Positions 1 to 5,249 of a stretch of DNA of 6,038 nucleotides are shown here, in pieces. The notes below the pieces were generated by a model that made no database searches, had not been told where the DNA came from, and was given only the letters and a program-made list of their open reading frames with translations. The stretch's first letter is position 1. Each line of letters begins with the position of its first letter. Where the stretch lies: positions 1 to 6,038 of the forward strand of contig CALAUK010000156.1 in the NCBI GenBank assembly GCA_937892135.1, given 5' to 3'. The position numbers and the translations under genes are program-made. The DNA comes from an uncultured Clostridia bacterium. Its GTDB lineage: Bacteria > Bacillota > Clostridia > UBA1381 > UMGS1253.

Positions 1-459
1 GAAGCATATTCTTTCTTTGTTGATGATAACGAAAGCACTCCACTATTGAATGACGGTTCATTTTACTTTAAGTATAAAGACCATTATTATCACGCAATGT
101 TAAAAAAACCTGCAATCACAACAGTATTTTATAACGGCAATAAAATATATTTTGATCAGTTACCCACTATCGAAAACGGAAGAACTCTTGTTCCCCTTCG
201 TGCAATTTTTGAGGCACTTGGTGCAGATGTGAAATGGGATGGAAATACTCAGACAGTTACAGCTACAAAGGGCAAGACACAAATATCATTACAAATTGGC
301 TCAACAAAATTGTATGTAAATGGTGCTGCCAAAACATTAGATGTTCCTGCAAAACTTATAAACAGCAGGACACTTGTTCCTGTTCGTGCTATTTCTGAAG
401 CATTCGGCTGCAAAGTTGATTGGATTCAGGACACACAAACAGTAGTTATTACACAATAA
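1..459 (+). CDS. Stalk-domain (copper amine oxidase N-terminal-like) surface protein, 3' fragment
   Basis: The reading frame is open from base 1 to the TAA at 457-459 (152 codons visible), so the 5' end lies outside the window. A TTG at 46 has no ribosome binding site and is not taken as the start. After about 40 residues I do not recognise, the protein carries two repeats of the type called copper amine oxidase N-terminal or stalk domain: RTLVPLRAIFEALGADVKW at about residues 61-79 and RTLVPVRAISEAFGCKVDW at about 123-141. Each is followed by a short beta-strand motif (TQTVTAT, TQTVVIT). Despite the name, this domain in Firmicutes is usually a non-catalytic beta-rich module at the C-terminus of secreted or wall-associated proteins. 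No copper ligands or enzyme domain are visible here. The function of the whole protein cannot be told because its N-terminal part is missing. The family call is confident. Confidence 0.85.
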   Translation, partial: EAYSFFVDDNESTPLLNDGSFYFKYKDHYYHAMLKKPAITTVFYNGNKIYFDQLPTIENGRTLVPLRAIFEALGADVKWDGNTQTVTATKGKTQISLQIGSTKLYVNGAAKTLDVPAKLINSRTLVPVRAISEAFGCKVDWIQDTQTVVITQ

Positions 460-507
460 AGCGCTTTTGAAAGCAAATCTTTATTTAAATATAAGTTATA
501 AGCACCA

Positions 508-540
508 AAAAAAGCACTTCGTATGAAGTGCTTTTTTATT
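508..540. terminator. Bidirectional intrinsic terminator between convergent genes
   Basis: A perfect 7-bp stem GCACTTC (514-520) and GAAGTGC (525-531) with loop GTAT is flanked by an A run (507-513) and a T run (532-537). It therefore gives a hairpin plus U tract on both strands. It lies between the stalk-protein stop (459) and the nadE stop (541-543) and can end both convergent transcripts. Confidence 0.85.
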
Positions 541-1272
541 TTACAATGCTGGCTTAAACGACGGCATCATCTCAAGCTTAAACAAATTCGCTTTATGCTT
601 TCTGTCGATTAATTCTTTTGTTTTTTCATCTTCAATAATGCCCTCTCTTATATACTTGTCCAAAACGGCATAAGTAAAGCCTAAGTTTTCTTCGTCCGTC
701 TTTCCGCAAAGCCCGTCTATCGGAACTTTGTCAACCAAAACATCAGGCAAGCCCAAAACTCTTCCGATTTCTTTAACCTCTGTCACAGTAAGGTTTGACA
801 TAGGAGAAAAGTCCCCCGCAGCATCGCCGTATCTTGTTGAATATCCAACCCAGTCCTCAGATAAATTGCAAGTGTTAACAACTCTTCCGTTATTACTCTG
901 TGAAATTGCATATAAAACTGCCATTCTTATTCTCGGCGGGACATTTGTTTTAGTCTGAGAAGTTACCTCCATTCCCTCGGGCATATTGTTTAAAACCCCC
1001 GAAACAGCATCGGAAACATCTATAACATAATGCTTTATTCCAAGCGTGTTAACCAGAAGGTACGCCATATCAATATCCTTTTGCTCGCCGCACGGCATTA
1101 AAACACCAATAACCCTGTCTTTTCCAAGAGCTTCTACGCACAATGCCGCCGCAACAGAGCTGTCTTTTCCGCCTGAAATTCCAACAACCGCATTACAGCC
1201 CTTGCCGTTTTCTTCAAAAAAATCTCTTATCCATTTAACACAATCGTTTTTAACCTTAACCGCATCAAACAT
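541..1272 (-). CDS. nadE: NH3-dependent NAD+ synthetase
   Basis: NadE makes NAD+ from nicotinate adenine dinucleotide (deamido-NAD+), ATP and ammonia, the last step of NAD biosynthesis in the cytoplasm. The 243-residue protein has the PP-loop ATPase signature SGGKDSS at residues 33-39. It also has the family blocks NLSEDWVGYSTRYGDAAGD (about 136-154, deamido-NAD and ATP site) and DGLCGKTDEENLGFTY (about 186-201). Its length fits the short ammonia-dependent class; there is no N-terminal nitrilase-type glutaminase domain, so ammonia must come free or from a separate protein. The ATG at 1270-1272 is preceded by CTGGAGG (1281-1287 on the minus strand) with 8 nt spacing, which fixes the start. It appears to be transcribed alone. 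A terminator-like hairpin ends 4 nt upstream of the ribosome binding site (see 1292-1322), so its expression may involve attenuation. No other NAD gene is in the window. Confidence 0.95.
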   Translation of the reverse strand: MFDAVKVKNDCVKWIRDFFEENGKGCNAVVGISGGKDSSVAAALCVEALGKDRVIGVLMPCGEQKDIDMAYLLVNTLGIKHYVIDVSDAVSGVLNNMPEGMEVTSQTKTNVPPRIRMAVLYAISQSNNGRVVNTCNLSEDWVGYSTRYGDAAGDFSPMSNLTVTEVKEIGRVLGLPDVLVDKVPIDGLCGKTDEENLGFTYAVLDKYIREGIIEDEKTKELIDRKHKANLFKLEMMPSFKPAL

Positions 1273-1291
1273 TTTACTTGCCTCCAGTTTT

Positions 1292-1322
1292 AAAAAAGCA
1301 GGCTCAGAAGCCTGCTTTTTTT
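1292..1322 (-). terminator. Terminator-like hairpin directly before the nadE ribosome binding site
   Basis: Perfect arms GCAGGCT (1298-1304) and AGCCTGC (1309-1315) with a 4-nt loop are flanked by A6 (1292-1297) and T7 (1316-1322), so a U run follows the stem on either strand. Read on the nadE strand, the U run ends at 1292 and the Shine-Dalgarno begins at 1287. It may be a second terminator for the upstream dockerin gene, or a terminator inside the nadE leader. The hairpin is plain; its role is inferred. Confidence 0.7.
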
Positions 1323-1334
1323 AATTTGTAGGAA

Positions 1335-1356
1335 ATTACAACTTTTAAGTTGTAAT
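1335..1356. repeat. Perfect 10-bp dyad upstream of nadE
   Basis: ATTACAACTT (1335-1344) and AAGTTGTAAT (1347-1356) are exact reverse complements separated by TT. The dyad is 63-84 bp upstream of the nadE start, between two terminator-like structures. It has no U tract and is AT-rich, so it looks more like a protein-binding operator or the core of a short dispersed palindromic repeat than a terminator. It does not match the Rex half-site arrangement (TTGT outward) or other NAD-regulator sites that I can recall. Confidence 0.5.
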
Positions 1357-1359
1357 GAC

Positions 1360-1437
1360 GAAAAATCAAAAAAGTGTACCTCTTTACCCCCAACCTTGTG
1401 GGCAGGGGTTAAAGTGTTTTTTTTGAACACTTTTTTA
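1360..1437 (-). terminator. Compound nested-hairpin terminator after the dockerin gene
   Basis: Outer arms AAAAAAGTGT (1368-1377) and ACACTTTTTT (1427-1436) are perfect complements. Inside them CTTTACCCC (1382-1390) pairs with GGGGTTAAAG (1405-1414) with one bulged T. A competing local hairpin AAAGTGTT (1411-1418) with AACACTTT (1426-1433) is also possible. On the minus strand the outer stem begins within the dockerin stop codon (1435-1437) and is followed by a T-rich tail, as expected for that gene's terminator. On the plus strand a T-rich tail follows as well. The GC-rich insert inside an ordinary A/T-armed terminator is unusual. Confidence 0.55.
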
Positions 1438-2064
1438 TTTTACATACCAGGAAAGTCTGGATTTTACCGTATTTGAAACATTTTTGTTTGAAACATATCT
1501 TAAAATTTGAGTAAGGTCTGATGTGTTTGTTTTGTTATCTCCTGTTACATCTCCCTTTCCCTCTTCAATAGCCGCTAAAGCAGTAGCCGTACAGCTTTGC
1601 TTTGAGATATATCTTAAAAGCTGCTGAAGGTCAGATGTATTCACTTTTTTATCGTTTGTCAAATCACCATATTTTAAAGACTCTGCCTTAAAGTAAAGCT
1701 TCTTTGCCGCACTTGTGCTTCCCTCAGCATTTATTCTTACCTCATAAACGCGTCCGTATTCAAGAATAGCAGGAAAGCTTAATGTAAAGCTTTTGTCAGC
1801 TTTTGAAACAACCTGGTTAACATAAACCGGAACATCATCTGAAAAAATCATAACAGAAACGTTTACATTTGCAACATCTGTTGTACCCGACAAAGTAATG
1901 CTTGTCTCAAGAGGTGTTTCGCTAACTAATTCCGCCTCTGTAGAAGGAAAACGGTTTATTCCGTCTGTTCCCGAAACAGAATTTACTGTTGCTGCAAAAG
2001 CCGATATGCTCAAAAGGACAAACAAAACGCCAACTATAAGAGAAAGCTTTAATATTTTTTTCAT
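1435..2064 (-). CDS. Secreted protein with C-terminal type I dockerin
   Basis: The 209-residue protein begins with a clear Sec signal peptide: MKK, a hydrophobic stretch at about residues 7-20, then a likely signal peptidase cut after AFA at 22-24. Residues about 40-128 are rich in alternating hydrophobic strands and resemble a small beta-sandwich (Ig/FN3-like), but I cannot name the family. Residues about 133-192 form a type I dockerin with two calcium-loop/helix repeats: GDLTNDKKVNTSDLQQLLRYI and GDVTGDNKTNTSDLTQILRYV. Dockerins bind cohesin modules on scaffoldin or surface proteins. No cohesin or catalytic glycoside hydrolase domain is visible here, so this is an accessory or non-cellulosomal dockerin protein. 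In both repeats the third loop position is Thr where Asn is usual. The ATG at 2062-2064 follows CGAGGAGG (2073-2080) by 8 nt. It is divergent from the flippase gene. Its own promoter is visible upstream. Confidence 0.88.
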   Translation of the reverse strand: MKKILKLSLIVGVLFVLLSISAFAATVNSVSGTDGINRFPSTEAELVSETPLETSITLSGTTDVANVNVSVMIFSDDVPVYVNQVVSKADKSFTLSFPAILEYGRVYEVRINAEGSTSAAKKLYFKAESLKYGDLTNDKKVNTSDLQQLLRYISKQSCTATALAAIEEGKGDVTGDNKTNTSDLTQILRYVSNKNVSNTVKSRLSWYVK

Positions 2065-2101
2065 AGGATAATCCTCCTCGATAATATCACATTATACACT
2101 T

Positions 2102-2131
2102 ATAATAACATTTTTTCGCGTTGTTTGTCAA
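2102..2131 (-). promoter_or_regulatory. Sigma-A-type promoter of the dockerin gene
   Basis: On the minus strand a perfect -35 TTGACA (2126-2131) is followed after 18 nt by TATTAT (2102-2107), a five-of-six match to the -10. That -10 is preceded by TG at the extended -10 position. A start near 2095 would leave a leader of about 30 nt that contains the strong ribosome binding site. A further TATAAT at 2090-2095 lacks a -35 at normal spacing. Confidence 0.6.
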
Positions 2132-2152
2132 TATAAACTTGCAATTTTTAAG

Positions 2153-2181
2153 AAATATTTGTCTTATATGAGCCATATATT
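2153..2181 (+). promoter_or_regulatory. Candidate sporulation sigma-E promoter of the SpoVB-like gene
   Basis: AAATATT (2153-2159), 14 nt, then CATATATT (2174-2181) closely follows the Bacillus sigma-E pattern as I recall it (KMATATT, 13-15 nt, CATACAHT): six of seven and seven of eight positions agree. A start near 2188 gives a leader of about 25 nt containing AGGAGG. B. subtilis spoVB is known to be sigma-E dependent, which makes the match meaningful. AT-rich DNA gives such matches by chance, and a weak sigma-A alternative (TATAAA at 2184-2189 with a poor -35) also exists. Confidence 0.45.
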
Positions 2182-2197
2182 TGTATAAACAACTTAG

Positions 2198-2215
2198 AGG
2201 AGGAAACACATTTTG
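2198..2215 (+). promoter_or_regulatory. Ribosome binding site fixing a TTG start
   Basis: A full AGGAGG at 2198-2203 lies 9 nt before TTG at 2213-2215. No ATG or GTG in frame lies nearby, and the next Met is at about residue 40, inside the conserved N-terminal block. The non-ATG start of the flippase is therefore well supported. Confidence 0.8.
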
Positions 2216-3670
2216 CAAAAAAGTCTTTTTTTAAAAAACACACTGATTTTGACCCTGACAGCCCTAATTTTAAGAGGTGTTGGAATAATATTCCGTGTTT
2301 ATCTTTCAAATGTTATAGGCTCTGACGGCATGGGAATATACCAGCTTATATTTTCTTTATACACGCTTATGGGTGTGCTTTCTTCGGCAGGCTTTACCGT
2401 AACTTCGGCAAAGCTGGTTTCTGAAAACGAAAGAAAAACCATTCCCGCTATGCGCACCTGCTTTTATCTTTCTTTTTTAATGTCTGTGTTCATTTCGGCA
2501 GTGTTTTTTGTGTTTTCTTCGTTCTTTTCAAAGCTTGCCATTGGCTATACTGAGGCTTCAGAATGCGTTAAACTTTTGTCGTTCGGACTTTTGTTTATCT
2601 CGCTTTCTGCCTGCTTAAAGGGGTATTTTACGGCTATAAGAAAGGTAAGCATTAACTCACTTTCTATGATATTTGAGCAGACCGTCCGCATGTCTATATG
2701 CTTTTATGCACTTTCAAAAGCACCAAAAGGCGACATTTTTTTATGTTGCCGAGGCGTAGTTATAGCAAATGTTATCTCAGAGGTTTTCGCATTTTTATAT
2801 CTTTATGTTAAATACCTTAAATCGCCAAAGCCCATCACAAAAGAGAAAGTCACAAAAAGAAGCTTTTTTAATATATTCATTCCCCACACCTTAAGCTCGT
2901 ATTTAAACACATTTTTTCACACCTTAGAAAGCTTTCTTGTGCCAAATGCACTTTTTTGTTTTACCCAAAACCGCACCCTTGCCCTCTCGCAGTTTGGTGC
3001 GCTAAAAGCGATGACAATCCCCGTCATCTTCTTCCCGGCATCGTTTTTGTCGGCAATTTCGACACTTCTTTTGCCCGAAATATCTTCTATGAACGAAAAT
3101 AACAACTACGGCTCCATAAAGAAAACTCTGTCGTTTACGGTATACTTAACACTTTACTGCTCTTTCTTTATCGCAGGCTTCTTCTTTCTTTGTGCAGATG
3201 AGCTTTCTTATCTTTTATATAAAGATGAGCTTGTGGGGCATTTTATACGCACTTTGTCTTTGGTTATTCCATTTATGTACCTTGAAAGCATTATCTCGGG
3301 CACGCTTTCAGCACTTGACCTTCAGACTAAAACACTTACATACAATGCCGTAAACTCAGTTTTAAGAATAATTCTTGTTTTGTATGTTGTGCCGCACTAC
3401 GGCATAAGTGCCTTTTTAACTATTATGCTTTTAAGCAATATCTTCACCTCAACGCTCTGCTTTATAAACCTTTATAAAAAGACGCACTTCCCCATAGATG
3501 CAAAAAGCTTTTTTATAAAGCCTGTTTTTTCGGTGGTAGCTTCGGTACTTTTAGGCTTTTTCATTTGCCCTTCAAGTAACTCTCTTTTATGCCTTGTTAT
3601 AAAAACCGTTGTTTTTTCATCGGCATTTTTATTGTTTACTATACTGTTTAAAGGCTTTAAAGCAAAATAA
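2213..3670 (+). CDS. SpoVB-like MOP-superfamily polysaccharide/lipid flippase
   Basis: This 485-residue integral membrane protein belongs to the polysaccharide-transport branch of the MOP flippases, which move lipid-linked sugar precursors across the cytoplasmic membrane. The N-terminus (FLKNTLILTLTALILRGVG, then IGSDGMGIYQL and SAKLVSENE) has the same order and spacing as SpoVB/YtgP proteins. The mid-protein block IPHTLSSYLNTFFHTLES (about 223-240) matches the conserved IP-TLSS segment at the start of the second half. I count about 13-14 hydrophobic spans from residue 8 to 478, with basic loops at about 203-216 and 421-432. It is slightly shorter than typical SpoVB. In B. subtilis SpoVB acts in spore cortex formation, probably with peptidoglycan precursors, but paralogues (YtgP, YkvU, YabM) serve other polymers, so the substrate is not certain. 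Start is TTG at 2213. The stop at 3668-3670 lies inside the terminator arm. A candidate sigma-E promoter precedes it. It appears monocistronic. Confidence 0.85.
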   Translation: MQKSLFLKNTLILTLTALILRGVGIIFRVYLSNVIGSDGMGIYQLIFSLYTLMGVLSSAGFTVTSAKLVSENERKTIPAMRTCFYLSFLMSVFISAVFFVFSSFFSKLAIGYTEASECVKLLSFGLLFISLSACLKGYFTAIRKVSINSLSMIFEQTVRMSICFYALSKAPKGDIFLCCRGVVIANVISEVFAFLYLYVKYLKSPKPITKEKVTKRSFFNIFIPHTLSSYLNTFFHTLESFLVPNALFCFTQNRTLALSQFGALKAMTIPVIFFPASFLSAISTLLLPEISSMNENNNYGSIKKTLSFTVYLTLYCSFFIAGFFFLCADELSYLLYKDELVGHFIRTLSLVIPFMYLESIISGTLSALDLQTKTLTYNAVNSVLRIILVLYVVPHYGISAFLTIMLLSNIFTSTLCFINLYKKTHFPIDAKSFFIKPVFSVVASVLLGFFICPSSNSLLCLVIKTVVFSSAFLLFTILFKGFKAK

Positions 3671-3698
3671 AAGCACACTATCTGTGTGCTTTTATTTT
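3664..3698. terminator. Shared convergent terminator with both stop codons in its arms
   Basis: Arms of 15 bp (3664-3678 and 3684-3698) are exact reverse complements around a 5-nt loop TATCT. The core is GCACAC/GTGTGC, extended by A/T pairs that supply a U-rich tail on both strands. It ends the flippase transcript on plus and the trmD operon on minus. The flippase TAA (3668-3670) and the trmD TAA (3697-3699) both fall in or at the edge of the arms. Confidence 0.92.
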
Positions 3699-4428
3699 AT
3701 AAATCCTTAAGCTTTTCAAGAAATTTTTTATCCTCTTCTGTAAGCTCTGCTTTTTCTAAAAGGTCGGGCCTTTTTAAGTATGTTTCCTCTAAAGATTTCT
3801 CTCTTTTCCATTTTTCAATGTTTTTATGATGCCCCGATAACAAAACCTCAGGAACTTCTTTTCCCATAAACGAAAACGGCCTTGTATACTGAGGATACTC
3901 TAAAAGAGAATTATAATGAGATTCTCCCATATAGCTTTCCTCGCTCGACAGCACGCCATCTACCATTCGGCTTACTGAATCAATAACCGCCATCGCAGGA
4001 ATTTCGCCACCCGTTAAAACGAAATCGCCGATAGAAATTTCCTCATCAACTATCTCGTCTAAAACTCTCTGGTCAACGCCCTCGTAATGACCGCAAAGAA
4101 TCACAACGTGCTCTTTTTCTAAAAGCTCTCTGGCCTTTTTCTGATTAAACACGCTTCCCTTTGGCGACATATACACAGTATGCGGTTTATATGAAAGTCC
4201 GTTAGTGGCACTTTTGTATGCATCATATATAGGCCCCGGCATCATAAGCATACCCTCGCCCCCGCCATACGGATAGTCGTCAACACAGTTATGCTTGTTG
4301 TTTGCGAAATCACGAATCTGAACTAAATTCAAATCTATAAGTCCTGCTTTTATTCCTCTTCCTATAATGCTGTCTCCCAATACAGACAAAAACATATCAG
4401 GAAAGAGAGTCAAAACATCAAATCTCAT
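3697..4428 (-). CDS. trmD: tRNA (guanine37-N1)-methyltransferase
   Basis: TrmD methylates G37 next to the anticodon of tRNAs reading CNN and some other codons, using S-adenosylmethionine, and prevents +1 frameshifting. The 243-residue protein has the usual length. It starts with the family's FDVLTLFPDMF, has DDYPYGGGEGM (50-60), and the SAM-binding trefoil-knot blocks LCGHYEGVDQR (111-121) and ISIGDFVLTGGE (131-142). It then has the C-terminal LLEYPQYTRP (175-184) and VLLSGHH. Arg154 aligns with the conserved Arg. At the position of the catalytic Asp169 of E. coli the residue is Glu169, by my alignment from the LLEYP anchor. The ATG overlaps the rimM stop as ATGA (4425-4428). A weak GAGGGG lies 11 nt upstream, so translational coupling to rimM is likely. 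It is the last gene of the operon here; rplS does not follow. Confidence 0.96.
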   Translation of the reverse strand: MRFDVLTLFPDMFLSVLGDSIIGRGIKAGLIDLNLVQIRDFANNKHNCVDDYPYGGGEGMLMMPGPIYDAYKSATNGLSYKPHTVYMSPKGSVFNQKKARELLEKEHVVILCGHYEGVDQRVLDEIVDEEISIGDFVLTGGEIPAMAVIDSVSRMVDGVLSSEESYMGESHYNSLLEYPQYTRPFSFMGKEVPEVLLSGHHKNIEKWKREKSLEETYLKRPDLLEKAELTEEDKKFLEKLKDL

Positions 4429-4937
4429 CGGTCTAATAACCCCTCTATAATATGCACTCTTATAATTTCTTCGTCTATGTCAACGCTTAAAATAACCTCG
4501 TCTATAACGGGAAGAAGTATGTCTCTTCCGCCGTCCGCTGCGCTTAGAACATAAACATCATTACACTTACCTGTGCTTATAACATCTTTTATAATTCCTA
4601 ACTCACGGTTATCCTCGTCAATAACCTTTATGCCCAACAGGTCTGATATATAATATCCTTCCTCAGGCTCTCCAATCTGCTCACGGAAAACATATAAAAC
4701 CTCTCTTTTATACTTTTCCGCCTCATTAACATCTTCTATTTCATCAAACTTAACGATTAAGTTGTTTTTCTGATATTTTATAGATTTTACAGTAAGCTTT
4801 TTGTCATTTTTCTCTAAGTACACACAGTCAAAATCTTCAAACACCTCAGGATAATCTGTCCAAGGAACGATTTTAACCTCTCCACGAAGACCGTGTGTGT
4901 TAACAATTTCGCCAACCTGCAAAGTTTTATTTCTCAT
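4425..4937 (-). CDS. rimM: Ribosome maturation factor RimM
   Basis: RimM binds ribosomal protein S19 and assists maturation of the 30S head domain. The 170-residue protein has the N-terminal beta-barrel motif VGEIVNTHGLRGEVKI (8-23). It also has the C-terminal PRC-barrel with YYISDLLGIKVID (95-107), DVISTGKCNDVYVL (118-131) and LLPVIDEVI (141-149), all in family order. Length is normal. The ATG at 4935-4937 follows GGAGGAG (4944-4950) with 6 nt spacing. It overlaps trmD by 4 nt downstream, the usual partner. Upstream, 57 nt separate it from khpA, and most of that gap is filled by a terminator-like hairpin (4970-4996). rimM-trmD transcription must therefore read through it or start inside khpA. 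Confidence 0.95.
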   Translation of the reverse strand: MRNKTLQVGEIVNTHGLRGEVKIVPWTDYPEVFEDFDCVYLEKNDKKLTVKSIKYQKNNLIVKFDEIEDVNEAEKYKREVLYVFREQIGEPEEGYYISDLLGIKVIDEDNRELGIIKDVISTGKCNDVYVLSAADGGRDILLPVIDEVILSVDIDEEIIRVHIIEGLLDR

Positions 4938-4969
4938 ACTTTTCTCCTCCGAGCAGAAGCTCTAAAGGC

Positions 4970-4996
4970 AAAAAAGAGCGCTAAGCGCCCTTTTTT
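4970..4996 (-). terminator. Terminator-like hairpin between khpA and rimM
   Basis: On the minus strand A6, GGGCGC, loop TTA, GCGCTC, T6 forms a 12-bp stem with one G-U pair followed by a U run. On the plus strand the same position becomes an A-C mismatch, so the structure fits minus-strand RNA, the operon strand. It begins within the khpA stop codon (4995-4997) and ends 20 nt before the rimM Shine-Dalgarno. It probably acts as a partial terminator that lowers rimM-trmD expression relative to rpsP-khpA. Confidence 0.7.
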
Positions 4997-5225
4997 AGCC
5001 TATAATCTCAACAATAGCACGCTTATTTTCACGGCTTGCAGCCGCTTTCACAACCGTTCTGATTGCTTTTGCTATTCTTCCCTGCTTACCAATTACCTTA
5101 CCCATATCGCTTTCTGCAACGCGAAGCTCCAAAACAGTTTTGTCTTCACCTTCAACCACAGTTACGCTAACCTGGTCAGGATAGTCAACAAGGGATTTTG
5201 CCAAAGATTCTAAAACCTTCTCCAT
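4995..5225 (-). CDS. khpA: KH-domain RNA-binding protein KhpA (YlqC family)
   Basis: KhpA is a small single-KH-domain RNA-binding protein that in Gram-positive bacteria pairs with KhpB (Jag/EloR) and influences cell elongation and small-RNA or mRNA function. The 76-residue protein is the usual size. Its KH signature VIGKQGRIAKAIRTVVKAA (44-62) includes the GKQG loop (46-49) that grips RNA, and a beta strand RAIVEII closes the domain. The ATG at 5223-5225 follows AAGGAAGG (5235-5242) with 9 nt spacing. It sits 24 nt after rpsP, in the conserved Firmicutes position between rpsP and rimM. The Bacillus gene ylqD that can occur here is absent. Confidence 0.94.
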   Translation of the reverse strand: MEKVLESLAKSLVDYPDQVSVTVVEGEDKTVLELRVAESDMGKVIGKQGRIAKAIRTVVKAAASRENKRAIVEIIG

Positions 5226-5249
5226 AGCACAATACCTTCCTTTCTACAA

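Noticed and set aside
46..459. TTG at 46 as the true start of the stalk-domain protein
   Set aside because: The frame stays open to base 1, there is no ribosome binding site before 46, and a secreted stalk protein would need a signal peptide further upstream.
728..1324. Plus-strand open frames within and beyond nadE
   Set aside because: They are antisense to a clear NAD synthetase and have no family features or ribosome binding sites.
1335..1356. Rex or NiaR operator for nadE
   Set aside because: The half-sites are oriented and composed differently from the operators of these regulators as I recall them.
2917..3678. Minus-strand open frames within the flippase gene
   Set aside because: They are shadows of a well-supported membrane protein frame, with no recognisable motif or start signal.
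4893..5213. Plus-strand frame of about 106 codons over khpA and the rimM start
   Set aside because: It is antisense to two conserved genes, crosses their terminator, and resembles no known protein.
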